Source: Opeltia flavorubescens
Taxonomy: Eukaryota > Ascomycota > Lecanoromycetes > Teloschistales > Teloschistaceae
DNA length: 64,000 bases
Assembly (NCBI GenBank): GCA_000442125.1
Contig: KE546969.1
Location: forward strand, 806,001-870,000
Reading direction: 5' to 3'
Positions 11,225 through 22,615 of the stretch are shown here, piece by piece (position 1 is the stretch's first letter; each line of letters opens with the position of its first letter). Under the pieces are notes generated by a model. It worked only from the letters and a program-made list of their open reading frames with translations, was not told the origin of the DNA and made no database searches. Made by a program: the position numbers and the translations under genes.

Positions 11225-13271
11225 TTAAGCCCATCTGTCCATCTGCCCGTCAGTCTCCTCGAGCTGTCGGAGAATACAGCTGAAGAAAACTTTTGCTACC
11301 AATGGTGGAAAGCTGTTCCCTATCTGCATCTTTTTCTTGGTTCCGGCGAACACATGCTCTAAGGGGAAACCCTGAAGACAAGCCAATTCCCGATCTGTGA
11401 AACAGCGGTTTCCGTCCGGATGTGGGTCTGGGCTTCCGGCTGTCGTTATGCAATTCCTTAAGGGCAAATTCCCATTGTACGGCTGAGCAATCCTCTTGGA
11501 AACTCCCTCCACATCGTGATCCGGAAACCAATATGGTATCCTCTCAATTGCGTCATTAATGGTCGAGAAAGGCCTGCGTCCTAAACCATGCGTAGGCTCG
11601 GGATATTCAGGAAGTTTTTCACCGGGGCTACAAAACCGATAAGCTCGTTATATCGAAGTATCTTTGATCAGCTTACCATGAAGCAAATACAATTACCCTT
11701 CGGCGCGCTTGTGGGAGGCCGTATTCTGCTAGATTAAAGACCTTCCAGCGGACACTGAACCCAAGTGATGTGAAACATCGTAGACAGGAGTACAACCACT
11801 CTCGCCACCTCTCAACCAAGCCGAAAGTGTTCTCCATTGTCACAATACGGGGTTTGGTCTTCTTCAGCAGTTCATCGACCGCGAAAAAGGAGGCTGAATT
11901 CATTTCATCGTCCTTCCCTTCTCTCGTATGAATTGGCGAGAACGTCTTGCAAGGGGGTGATAAATGGAGAATATCAACAACGTAGTTCTCGTCGATGTAG
12001 CTAACAAACACATGGACCGGGGTCGCCTCACACCTGGTACCAAAGAAGTTCTTCCTGTAAGATTCCATCGGTGCAGGATCAAAATCTACTCCCCATTCAA
12101 TGCGACAGCCCGCGCTCTTAGCTGCTCTGGACGCTCCTCCGGCACCACAAAAAGCATCTCCAAATGTATACCTTTGCTTATTCGACTCTGATGTGGTGCC
12201 AGAGGTCAAGTCAATGGTCTCTGGATGCCCAAAGACGGGGATGCTTTGGTGGTAACCAAGGATATCGATCCCTTGACCATGTCTCCTTTCGTCGATATCG
12301 AAACACATTTCACCTGGCAGCCACGTCTGACAGCTACCCCCTTGAATTACGGGTCCGCGCCATTCTTTACGCAGGTCTGAATCTCTTGCCCGATGGTTGC
12401 GATCGGCGCTGCTAAGTCGTAGTCTGGTTACTGACATCTGCACGCAAGCTTTTCGGTTTCCTTTTATTCGATATAACATGTCGACCTTCCAGCGGCAAAC
12501 TAAGCGACAGCTTTCCCTCGCAGAAGCCCGAGAAAGCCCGATGTTCTTTCCGTCCTCCCTAAAAGAGTAGATTGGATATGCCTCATTAGTCAAGACCAGG
12601 TCTCGAAGCTTAATCGCTTTGGCCAATGGCACATTTTCCATTACTGGTTGCTCTGCCTCTAGCGGATTTTGTTCCATCTGTTCCTTTAGCATAACTACCT
12701 CGTTCAAATGTTGATCGAAGACACCTCTGAATTGTGAAGTTCTCCGAAATCTCGTTCCCTGGAGAATCATCTCCTTGCTTCTTGCTTCTAGAATGACTGC
12801 GATTCTCAAGAAGTCTCCGCCCTCTAGTTCGACTGTCTTTCCTCGTTCGTATGTGATACTATTCTGCTTGAATGAATCTATGGTCTTCCGTAATGTCTCG
12901 GATTCAATGCCTGACTTGGTCCTTCTCCGATATTCTGGTGGGTTGGCTTGTCCAAAAACTTCATCGAACTGCTCGTCCGTCATGAAATCATCTTCGTGTA
13001 GATCAAAGGATGGTTCAAGATTAACAATGTCAGGCTGACGGTAGTTGGGAGAGCTGGCCCGTACTGTAGAAGGTGAGTCTACTAAGTCGTTAGCGGAAGG
13101 ATTCACTCCGATCTACTACCCTGTTGCAGGCCCTCGATGTTCCAACGCCTTATCCAAATGCCACGTGAGTAGAAAGCTGGGTGGCCATCACGACGAAGGA
13201 GGATTGGCACATTTCTTACCACTTCTGTCTAGGTCCATCATTTCTTCGGCCCAAATATTATTTCGTGCCAT
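11225..13271 (-). CDS. rid: RID/DmtA-type C5-cytosine DNA methyltransferase homologue
   Basis: Exons are 13271-13220, 13105-11677 and 11627-11225, giving 627 residues. A divergent BAH-like segment (GGDFLRIAVILEARS to YPIYSF) precedes the methyltransferase core. Core motifs are I (FGDAFCGAGGASRA, about residue 331), IV (SPPCKTFSP, about 398), VI (MENTFGL, about 439), VIII (YGLPQARRRV, about 483), IX (NRCFTDRELACLQGFP) and X (QIGNSFPP). The catalytic Cys of motif IV is present. Motif VI reads ENT rather than the usual ENV. The last exon is needed to supply motifs IX and X. N. crassa RID is required for repeat-induced point mutation, and A. nidulans DmtA affects sexual development; catalytic methylation by this family is hard to demonstrate. 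The first exon (52 nt) is inferred from a good donor and phase, and is the least certain part. DIM-2-type maintenance enzymes are much longer. Confidence 0.87.
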
Positions 13272-15771
13272 AGCGATCCCACGATATGACAATTATAGTG
13301 CTCTCTTGTGGTAATGTTTGGATAGTGCAAGACAGCAAGAAGAAGGCGATAAGATCTGCGCAACTCTTTGGCCCCTCTGATTCCCGGGCCAGGAAGCAGT
13401 AGTGTCATCAAAGAGCTGGGGTTATTGAAAATAAGAGCTTTGGTTCATTTCGAACAACGATTGAAGAGGAGACTGCAACATCAGCAATCAAAGTGTGGGT
13501 TCAAGGATCCTATTGGTGTTGAGTAATGATGATTTCAAATGAGTGGTAAGAGTTGGTTTTTGAGGTGAAGAGGCCGCGGATACTACCGAGGGTGTGGAAT
13601 AAACCGGAATGTTGATATAAAGTACTCCTCAGATGATCACTTTCAGATAAGGATTTATTGGAGAGAAGATGAAGTGCATCGGTTACTCATAGACCATAAA
13701 GTATTTCTATACATGCAATTATTTTCGGTGAAAATAACCCATTAGCAACGTATTATAGCTATCTCTTCACCTCACTCACTAAAAACCTAAAACTTTCAAG
13801 GTAACACACAAAGGGAAAGCATCAAACTTCACATCACTTTCTCCGAGTGAATCGCCTTCACAAACCATGTCTTCCTCTTTAGCATCAGAATGCAATGAAG
13901 TCAAAGAGTAAGACGTCCGTCTCCATAATTTCCACCCTTGGTTGACCGTTCCACAGACGATACGACTCATGTTTTCTGAAATGGTACAGCGAAAGCAAGT
14001 TGTCCATCACCTCCTGCTTTCCTGAAAGTCTAACGAGAGAGGATCATAGAATTCCTACGCGGCGACTCCACATCCGATGAATGCGAACCTTTGTTCAAAA
14101 AGTACCAAATGTGTCTTACTGTAAGCGTCTCTGCTAATGTCGTTAATATTCTACGAGCCGCGATCCGGAATGAGGCATGGAGCAGCTGACAACGGGTAAA
14201 GCGTGCTTTGAAAGATAGAGGCATTGATAAACTACTTGATGACGCGAGGGAATCAAATCGGGAGAATGATCTTGAGCACATGAAGAGGGGCAGTAAGTTT
14301 CACCTTTTTCAGGCTTGGCATGTGAGCTCCTAGGAATAGGGATAGAAGTAGCTGACTACTTCAGGATGACGGCGTTGCGAATAGATTTCAGGCATGGGGA
14401 GAATCTCTACTCTAGACGTTGATGTAATTCCAGTGGTCAACTGGGATGACTAGTTGCCCAGTGCTCGTTTCTACCAAATATCACTTGCTTCAGGCAAGAC
14501 TTTGACCATGAACGCCCTCTGGACAAGGCCTGATTTTTGCCGAGTTCGTAGAAGTCACAATGTCAGGAACGGGTGCATGTACAATTAAATACGTAGTACA
14601 GCGATGTCACATTAAAATTGGCAATACATCGATTTCTCGGTTTCCTGGACGTTGCTTAGATTGATCTACGGAGGCGAAGGCAAAGAGGTTGCAATATTCA
14701 TAAGTGACAAATTTTCAGTCCATGACCCTGCTCTATGTTAGGTGAACATTGCGGATTACTTTCATTCAGGGAGAATACATGTATCCAAGTCGCAACAAGA
14801 ACAAGTTGCCACGGACTATGTGCTTACTCGTGCTGTCCTTGTACTTAGGAAATCCTTTTGGTAGAAGCTGGTCAAGAATATAACGTTCGGAGTTCACCGG
14901 AATAGCAAAGGAAGAGGCTCGGGTTGCGACATATTTCGCCAGTTTCAAACATTGAACAAGCGATCCTAAGATCACAAAAGTTCCACTCAAGAGCCTGGGA
15001 TATTCCTGGCGTCAAAGGGAAATCCTCCGCCGCAGCGGAGACGCTATTTGAATGCGGCTGTCGCCTGGACATCGTCTCTGGCGGACACGCGTTGGAAGAC
15101 CATGACAAGCATTAGGCTTGATAATTCAATACAAAGGAGGCATTGCAGGACGTGACTAGCTATACTTACCAAAGTTATGCCTGGACGTAGTTCAAAGCAA
15201 AGTCAAGTCTCGAACAGGGGATTAAAGAATCGCTGCAGTCAAAATAAGGTGTCCGATAAGGTGACGATCTTTTTTTAGATGGCACATCCACTTCCTTGAT
15301 TGGTCGACGAATGTTCCCTTGAAACCCCGGTTGCATTTTCCTAGTGCATTTTCGTTGAGTCCCACCCTTATTTTCCATAACCAAACATTGCAATGACTAT
15401 AATATATCGATACCCATTGTAATTTCACGGAGATGCATTGACCTCAACATAATTCTGGAATTCGGGCAAGTCCAATACACATCCTCGTTAGTACTACATT
15501 GGTAGTCAGGGGATTTCGACTTCTGATATGCGGAATGGCGGCTGTTCCCAAACATGTAAGCGATATGCTACGATGTGCTTGGCATCGTTTCAACAGCAGA
15601 TATCGGAATATCCCGTTTGAATGTTAGGGAGTACTTTGCGAAGCAGTACGTGGTTAGTCGAAAACATCAGCCTCGTCCATGTATATATACCTCCTTTGGG
15701 TCCTGCGCCTGCCGGACATCAGGAACCACCTTTAAGGCAGATTGAGCGACTTGAAATCCAGGAGTATTGTC
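13272..15771. other. 2.5-kb gene-poor block, no supported gene
   Basis: Only short open frames are present, for example 13779-13970, 14030-14281 and 14872-15108 on the minus strand. They are not in splice-compatible series that I can close and match no family I recognise. I see no terminal repeats, transposase motif or tandem array. It could hold a decayed gene, a rapidly evolving short gene or non-coding transcripts. Confidence 0.4.
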
Positions 15772-16611
15772 ATGCTGACTCTCATCGTATTTCTTCTCGC
15801 CCACGTTCTTCTTGTTCTTACAACCCCGCTAGAAGTATCATTCCCAGTAGCTCTGCCGACAGAAAGTATTCAAGGAGATGAGGACTCTTGCCTACAATAT
15901 TCTCGTTGCGGTATCCAAGGTAGGTTTTACTGGACCAAACTAGTAGCCACTTTGGCGTCTACCAAATCTGTGGACAAAGCAAGCACTCTGAGAATCTTCG
16001 ACACTTACTACGGCGCACTTCATGCAATGCGCAAGAACGCAGGCCAGGAAGTCGAACAAGACCTTATTAACCACGGCCTGTCGCCTATCGACAACTATCA
16101 GAGATGGAATGTCTTTTCCCTCCCAGGTGAAGACATCGAGGATGCGGCATACCAGAACTTATTCAACACGAACGATGGGGTCATTATTGCCACTTCCAAT
16201 TACCGGAAAGAGGATACGCAAAAGAAGCTACAATGGTCGGACATCGTTTACCAGATTTACCGCCGGAGTCTGGGACCAGGCCAAGATCTTTCCGATCTGC
16301 AAGCGGTCGTCCATGTGGACGTGGTGAACGGCGGGGCGCGAAACGTTGCTCGATCGGCGTACGAGTCGATTGGTCTAGATATAAATACAGATGATGTATG
16401 GAGGAGATGGACAATGAAAGACCAGAGGTTTTATTTCTACGGCTTCCTTGGAACGGACTCTGTCAAAGGAACCGTATGGCTGCTGCATGACCGTTCTAAT
16501 GAGATGGGGAAGAAGGTGATCACAGAAATATGGACTCGATTTGGCAACCACTTTGACATTTGGCTTACCCTTGGGCCATATGATCCCACGAGAGACAGAC
16601 CTGTCGGATGA
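15772..16611 (+). CDS. Hypothetical secreted protein
   Basis: An uninterrupted frame of 279 residues from the ATG at 15772. The start is followed at once by a strongly hydrophobic stretch (MLTLIVFLLAHVLLVL), consistent with a signal peptide. The mature part is mixed alpha/beta-like, rich in aromatic residues (RFYWTKL, RFYFYGFLG, WTRFGNHFDIWLTLGPYD), with two early cysteines (SCLQYSRCG). There is no membrane anchor and no catalytic motif I recognise. The frame could be extended upstream only through a non-ATG codon. It sits alone between a gene-poor block and the DUF1917 gene. Function unknown; possibilities include a lineage-specific secreted protein. Confidence 0.6.
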   Translation: MLTLIVFLLAHVLLVLTTPLEVSFPVALPTESIQGDEDSCLQYSRCGIQGRFYWTKLVATLASTKSVDKASTLRIFDTYYGALHAMRKNAGQEVEQDLINHGLSPIDNYQRWNVFSLPGEDIEDAAYQNLFNTNDGVIIATSNYRKEDTQKKLQWSDIVYQIYRRSLGPGQDLSDLQAVVHVDVVNGGARNVARSAYESIGLDINTDDVWRRWTMKDQRFYFYGFLGTDSVKGTVWLLHDRSNEMGKKVITEIWTRFGNHFDIWLTLGPYDPTRDRPVG

Positions 16612-16782
16612 GATGTTGAGACGAGACCGCTGTGGCATGCCAAGCCTCGGGAATACCGGATTTAGAAACGTATCTGACCTTTGTCAATATCGTCAGTAAT
16701 CCTTCAAGTGCAGCAAGAGGCGGTAGAGTGAAGCAAGTGAATCCCGTGGAAGTGTTTTCCCGAAACATCCATCTCATCGAAG

Positions 16783-17764
16783 ATGGCAAGAGCGAACCAC
16801 GACGCAGATCACGATGGATACCTTTCAAGTGATTCAAGCTTCTATGGTGCGCAAGCCCAGATCAATGAATCAATTCGAAAACGCTCTAAAATCTTTGCCT
16901 ACATTAGGCGATGCCGATGACCGCGCAAGACTTGAGCAGAAAGCCCAAAGCTTTGATCCGTCACAATACTGGTCCAACCACCACCAACTGCTTCCGGTCA
17001 TGGCAGCCGCAAGCCGCGCAAAGGCTCAGTCCAACTCCCTGTCACCAAGTATGCCTGTCTATAATCTCTATGAAGGCCAGATCTGCGGGCGTCAACTGAG
17101 CGAAACGGTCGAGGAATTTTTGAAGCGCCTACCGCCTCTTACAACTCATGTAAGCCTAACATGTCCGTGGATCTATATCGCAAATCCCCATGCCAGATCT
17201 CGACCTACCGATTATGATCAGAGTAGCTTTATGGAAGCTGCAGAAGCTCTGTTGGAGGAGTTCACCGAGCAGAAGGATGGTATTGAGAAGTCAATGGCGG
17301 GAAAAGCAAAGGGGACCATCACGAAGAAATTGACTCCTTTTCGGAAAACGTTGGAGGAGAAGCTATTAGCCAAGGCGAAGGAGACAAAATTCACAAGTGG
17401 CAAGTGGATGCTGTTCCCATACCCAGAGAATGTCAATGAACAATGGGCGATAGTCGCGGAAGCAACAGTTAGCAGGGAGCTGGGCACCGCTGCTAAAGTG
17501 GCGCCCGACAACGACGACGGCGATAGGAAGCCAAGGCTTATCTGCGTCTATACGAAGGATTTCTCCGACATGGAAGACGTCAAGAGGGTTTTGGAGAGGA
17601 TGATCGAACTAGGACTGGTGAAGAGGAAGGGTACGGCAGGAGCAGAACAGGGNATATACTACAAAGCTGATGTTTTTACGGAACTGGGAATAACGTCTGG
17701 GAACGAATGGGGGCTGAAGCCGAGCTTGTACAGCTCGAAGGAATTGCTAGAAGGTGGAAAATAA
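16783..17764 (+). CDS. DUF1917 (BLES03/C11orf68-like) protein
   Basis: Exons are 16783-16846 and 16908-17764, giving 306 residues. The first exon supplies a short acidic N-terminus (GYLSSDSSFYG) that splices directly onto DADDRARLEQKAQSFDPSQYW, the conserved opening of this family. The C-terminal half (GKWMLFP, then RLICVYTKDFSDMEDVKRVLERM) resembles the fold of DUF1917/Bles03 proteins, which is likened to eIF4E-like alpha/beta structures. No biochemical role is firmly established for the family. The ambiguous base at 17653 is the third position of GGN, so the residue is glycine whichever base is present. The gene converges with RPN12, with about 220 bp between the stop codons. Confidence 0.8.
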
Positions 17765-17983
17765 TAATAAGGCCAACTACAGCTTGACTATGAATCGCCA
17801 GAATCTGTATCAGCATTTGAGCGAGCGTGAGCGCTGGAGAGATACCCTTTAGTAAACCTGACGTTTTGTAGCACATTGAGGCATCTAGCCAAGAAACATA
17901 TTCTTACTTTTGCACTCTAATCTCAACGTGGAGGGATATTAACGCCTTGCTCTATGCTTCGAAACCAGATCTTGAACCATATT

Positions 17984-18877
17984 CTACACGATCGTCTCCA
18001 ACTCCCTTGCATACCCTATCGTATTTTCAATCACTTGTCCGCTAGCGACAAGTATGTCCTTCTCCGTTCGCATATCCTCCTGCGACTGCGGGAAATATAT
18101 CCTTCCATCTTTTACCACCCACCCTTTCGCCTGCGCGAAGTCGACTACACTCCCCTCGCTGTCCAGGAAGAGCAGATTTTTAGCATTTGCTATTGGTAGC
18201 GATGGATATGCTTTCTCCGAGCAGGAGGCGATTTCATCTCTTATTGTCCCAACCAGGACCTAGATATAGCGATCAGCTCCCATCAAGACCTCGCCCAAGA
18301 TATAGCAGGTCCCACTCACCTCACTGAATACCCCAAATTCCTCACTCGGTACACCTTCCCTCTTTGTAGCTCCCCATACGCGATCATAGCTCCCTTCCAT
18401 CAACCATCGTTCCAGCTTGACGGGATATGATATGAACTCATCTCCCTCCAAGCCTTGTCCCTTGCCCGCTTGCTCAACCTCCAAACCCTCGAGCACGGTA
18501 TGGAAAGCGGCGTAGTCGCCCTTGGTCAAGAGTAAAAGGAGATACAGCCCGGTGACTTTGCTGCGTTGACTTGGACTGTCTTTGCTTTTGTCGCTTTGGT
18601 ATGATGATTCGGGTATTTCGTAAAAGGGAAGGAGTTGTTGATAGTAGCGGGTGAAAGCGTCGGGCTGCTGAAGGCGGATAGAAAGGAGGGCGCCGGTTTC
18701 GAGGGTTTGACGTGCGAGAAGGAGGATGTGGGCTGGCGTTTTGGGGGTTGGGATAAGGGCGTTGAGGGTGAGGAGTTCACGTTTGGCGGAAGAAAGAAGG
18801 GAGGTTGTTTTCTGGGGTGAGGATGAGGAAGAGGATTGGAGTTGGGACAGGATGTTGGAAAGCTTAGAGGTAGACAT
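17984..18877 (-). CDS. RPN12: 26S proteasome regulatory particle lid subunit Rpn12
   Basis: Non-ATPase lid subunit (Nin1 in yeast), whose incorporation completes lid assembly. Exons are 18877-18320 and 18259-17984, giving 277 residues, the usual length. Family features include helical PCI-type repeats, the segment GLYLLLLLTKGDYAAFHTVLE, and the C-terminal winged-helix part (EIASCSEKAYPSLP, NAKNLLFLDSEG, GWVVKDGRIYFP). The intron (18260-18319) is 60 nt and separates FGVFSE from VLVGTIR. If retained it would end translation at its own TAG acceptor, giving 205 residues. The start codon lies 186 bp from the divergent DPH7 start, so the two genes probably share a promoter region. Confidence 0.95.
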
Positions 18878-19063
18878 TGCAATAGGATAAATAAGGAGCT
18901 GGTGAAGATTTGAGGTATCAAGCTTAAGCTTATGGTTTCATGGATTTGAAGTTCCGAGGGCGAGCGGTCAGCCCTATGAACGAAATCGTAGACCGACTCA
19001 TCAAATCTTGCATTTCCATGCATCTTATTGTCTGTCCATTGAACTTGGGCTAGACAGGGAAGC

Positions 19064-20254
19064 ATGCGATCCGAACTCTATGCTACACTGACTTTAGACT
19101 TGCCACCAAGCTGTATCGCGTTTGTCCCTTCATATCCCAACGATCTCTTAGTGGGAACATATCACCTCAAGGATCCAGGATCTACCGAAGGCGGATCAAG
19201 TACTCAACGAAATGGTAGCCTTAGTCTATATCGGATGACGCACAAGATGATGTAGGTTCTATCATATTCTGAGACTTGCTTTGAGCCATCTGGTGAGTGA
19301 TCTGACCGGCTTAGCAAGCCTATACATACATACTCTCTTGACTACGCTATTCTTGATCTGAAGTTCTCTCCTTCCGACCCGGCCAAGTTTGCTTATGCCA
19401 CAAGTAACGGCTTGATTTTCATTTGTTTATTTGAATCAAGAACAGATTTTGTATCAAAGAAAAGCGTTGTAAATGTTGCGCCGTCTCCAGACACCCTCGT
19501 GCTTTCCTTAGCATGGGCGCCAACGCACCTTCATTCGGATTTCATTGCTGTCACTCTCTCAACTGGTGAAGTATCAATAGTGGACAGCGTTGGTCTGACG
19601 AGTAAACTCAACCCGCATCATTCACACTCCTTAGAGGCCTGGGTTGTAGCATGGTCCAGAGCAACTGATCATCCTGCTGTGTATTCTGGAGGAGATGATT
19701 CCGCACTTTACTTCCATCGTCTTAACAATGACAAGCAGCTGGAAAACATTTTCAATGCACCCCTTCAGGACGCCTACTTCGTGCGGGACAACAGGATTCA
19801 CGGGGCTGGAGTCACCTCAATGGTTCCTTTGTGGATCAACGAGCAAAATTGTGAATATCTTCTTACTGGGAGTTACGATGAGCACGTCCGGATTGTGCAG
19901 ATCAAACCAGGTTTTAGAAAACCACATGTGTTGGCCGAGGAGCGATTGGACGGCGGAGTCTGGCAACTGAGGCAAATTGAAGTCCCAGAACCTGCTGTTA
20001 TTGAAAGCAATGGTAGCCTATCTTTCGCAATACTTGCAAGTTGTATGCACGCCGGTTGCAGAGTCCTCGAAATACATCGCACGGCCAACGGAGACTGGAC
20101 TATTGAGATCTTGGGTAGATTCGAGGGCCATGCTAGTATGAATTATGCTAGTGATGCCCGCCAAGAGAGGACCCGACCGGACCTTAAAGACCTGAGCTTC
20201 GTGTCTACTAGCTTTTACGACAAAAAGATGTGCGTCTGGAAGCTTGATGACTGA
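19064..20254 (+). CDS. DPH7: Diphthine methyl ester methylesterase Dph7 (Rrt2/WDR85 family)
   Basis: WD40 protein that demethylates the diphthine methyl-ester intermediate on eEF2 before the final amidation of diphthamide synthesis. Exons are 19064-19251 and 19315-20254, giving 375 residues. WD-type blades are visible: LSLAWAPTHLHSDFIAVTLSTGEVSIVD, AWSRATDHPAVYSGGDDSALYFH, EYLLTGSYDEHVRIV, and a final VSTSFYDKKMCVWKLDD. The intron has a CTGAC branch point and restores the line YAILDLKFSP, typical of this family. A generic WD40 protein is the alternative, but the N-terminal layout and length fit Dph7. Confidence 0.86.
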
Positions 20255-20479
20255 TCGAAAGCTCTCCTCGAGCAGTTTGGCTGAGTTCGGCAGCTTGCCA
20301 ATCACGGGAATCTGACTATGCTTACATGGTCCCTGCAAAGCTACCTCTTTGGTGTACTATTTTTCTTTATGGATCAAAGTGACGTTGTCACAATGACTCT
20401 GAACCAAGAAGAAGTCTACCAGGTATCGCTCCGGGAATGGAGTATCGGAGGGAGTTGAGACAACAGAAGGGATTCTGGA

Positions 20480-21187
20480 CTAGGGATTGGACGGAGTGCT
20501 CCTTTCGCTGGCTTCAATTGCAGCTTTGAGCTCCGTTTTCCTGTTCTCCTTCCACGACTTGTGCCATGCGTCAATTTTCCCGCCTAGGACTGTCGTATTT
20601 GCTGGCTCTATTAGGATCACTCCTCGCGCAACAATAGCATTCTTCAGTACTATCTTGCATCCAATACTCATCCCTATTCCCAGCCCTCTGGTCTCTTTCA
20701 GTTCGATTCCAAAGACCTTGGTGCCTCGAGCGTCCTGCAGCGATAGTTTATGTGGTCCCCCACCTTTGCTGATGTTAGTCCCGGAGTCATCTTCTTCCTC
20801 CGTTTTTGTAACACGAATGATCTCTCGTCCTTTCGTCCCTTCGCCCCTTTCCTGGGCCTCGATCGCCTCAATCTGTTCCCAACGACTTTGGCTCATGTCT
20901 TCAATTCCGAGAAGCTGCAACACAATAGAACCTTGTAAGCGACGCTCCTTGATATTGACATTATTAGTATCATGAGGCAGGCAGTATGACGGGTCAGACG
21001 AGAGAGAGATAGTAATGTCTGAGGATAGGAGACGGAATGAAGCCGTCTGGGCCAGAGCAGGAAGGGGCGTCGTAGATTTTTGAGTATTCATGAAGGCTGC
21101 GAGCCATTGGCGGGTAGGATGCAAGCCTTTAGTGCTAGCGAGCTGCGCTGCGACTTCTGCTGCAACTTGAAGCGTCTGTGCGGTCAT
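20480..21187 (-). CDS. RMI1: RecQ-mediated genome instability protein 1 (RMI1)
   Basis: OB-fold partner of Sgs1/BLM helicase and topoisomerase Top3 in dissolving recombination intermediates. One exon of 235 residues from the ATG at 21187. The same frame opens to an ATG at 21316, but the extra 43 residues look unlike the family. The N-terminal helical part (QVAAEVAAQLASTKGLHPTRQWLAAF) is followed by the OB region (GSIVLQLLGIEDMSQSRWEQIE, KLSLQDARGTKVFGIEL, IGCKIVLKNAIVARGVILIEP, TTVLGGKID). A charged linker (TKTEEEDDS) interrupts the OB fold, as in other fungal Rmi1 proteins. It diverges from VPS51, with 390 bp between the chosen starts. Confidence 0.85.
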   Translation of the reverse strand: MTAQTLQVAAEVAAQLASTKGLHPTRQWLAAFMNTQKSTTPLPALAQTASFRLLSSDITISLSSDPSYCLPHDTNNVNIKERRLQGSIVLQLLGIEDMSQSRWEQIEAIEAQERGEGTKGREIIRVTKTEEEDDSGTNISKGGGPHKLSLQDARGTKVFGIELKETRGLGIGMSIGCKIVLKNAIVARGVILIEPANTTVLGGKIDAWHKSWKENRKTELKAAIEASERSTPSNP

Positions 21188-21577
21188 TTCGATAAGGACC
21201 AAGTGATCGGTGAGAGCAGACAGGTAAATTACGATGTCTACTCTAACAATGTCTCGGTTGGAGAAATCGGAGTCGGGGTCATTGCAGGTTTCTTCCAGTG
21301 ATCTTTTCCTGCTCATGAATCCCTATGACTTGTTCTCCACAGGGTCTATCCATCATACACGTCCGATTGTGAAATCTCGCGTGTCAAGTAATGGTGAAGA
21401 AAGAAGGGAACCTGGAGTCAAACGTTTAACTACTCCTCGATACTTCCACGACTTCGTCGGGCATAGTAAACATCCGAAAACGGCTTAGAGCATGACTGAA
21501 GCAGCTTTCCCGATTGGTCGCCTTCAACCTCACCTCTTCTGCCCTTGAACCAAACCAAAATTTATTACTCAACAATT

Positions 21578-22457
21578 ATGGCCACAATTACCTCCCCTCG
21601 CCAATCCTCCATATCCTCGTCCTCTTCTCGCCGCCCCTCTCTCGATACCCTTACTCGCTCTCAAGCTACCTCCCCTGCCCGCCCTCCACGCCGCAACAAA
21701 ATCGCCCTTCGAGATTACTACAACCTCAAAACCGCAGCACCTGTCGACGCGAGCAATGGCCAGCAACATGAGGGACCAGATACTACTCTACCAGAGAGCA
21801 AGTCTAGCGAGTTCGACGCTCCAGAATTCGACGCAGAAGCGTATGTGCGAGACATCTTGTCAAGGGAATCATTACAAGGATTACTGAAGATCGAGAGTGG
21901 TTTGATCAATGAGATCAAAGGGCTGGATGGAGAGAAGAAAGCGTTGGTGTATGATAACTACTCGAAACTGATTACCGCGACAGATACGATACGGAAGGTG
22001 AGTCTTCAATGGGCATGAATCAAGGGTCGGGGCGCAATGGGGAATTTGGAGCTACTTAGACATGGGCTGAATATGAACATCGTAGATGAGAACAAACATG
22101 GATCCGCTGATACCGACCACTTCAACGCTTTCACCTGCTATATCACACATCGCCGAGACAGCCGCTTCACTGGCAGAGTCTCTTCAAGGTAGAAATGCTC
22201 GGGGCGAAAAGGCCAGAGGAAAAGAAGACGATGTGTCTTTGATGAAACAGAGACAAAGAGAAACTGTGAGATGGGTAGTTGGCGCACCGAACCGATTGTC
22301 GAGCTTATTGGACAAAGGTAAACGGTCAGAAGCAGAAGAAGACTGGAAAGAGGTCAGAGATCTATTAGGGAGATGGGGAGGGGTGCAAGGTATAGACGAG
22401 GTCAAAGCACAGTGTACGAGGATTATGGGTCAAGAAAGTTTGAGTGATGCTGGATGA
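21578..22457 (+). CDS. VPS51: Vps51 subunit of the GARP tethering complex
   Basis: Connects the Golgi-associated retrograde protein complex to the SNARE Tlg1 for endosome-to-TGN transport. Exons are 21578-21997 and 22086-22457, giving 263 residues. A Ser/Arg/Pro-rich N-terminus leads to KIALRDYYNLK and then the Vps51/Vps67 core (FDAEAYVRDILSRESLQGLLKIE, KALVYDNYSKLITATDTIRKMRTNM). The intron falls exactly within the conserved TDTIRK/MRTNMDPL segment. The remaining part is helical and highly charged. It converges with SKI3, with 158 bp between stop codons. Confidence 0.88.
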
Positions 22458-22615
22458 AAGAGCTGGTTCGACATAACCGTTTGTGGTTACTGATCCGCCT
22501 CAAGATGCTTTGCATGAACGTACCAAACCGTACCGCTTTCAACTCCACAGAAACCCTGCCTAGAGCACATCTTATCTAAGATGTATCCACCCGCTCATGC
22601 TAGCGATAATCAATA

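Noticed and set aside
14030-14281. Possible C-terminus of a Zn2Cys6-type transcription factor on the minus strand
   Set aside because: The helix-like stretch AARRILTTLAETLTVRH gave that impression, but no zinc cluster or further domain lies upstream in a joinable frame.
21188-21316. N-terminal extension of RMI1 from an upstream ATG
   Set aside because: The frame is open and starts with ATG, but the 43 extra residues do not resemble the family, whose members begin near the chosen start. Kept only as a possibility.
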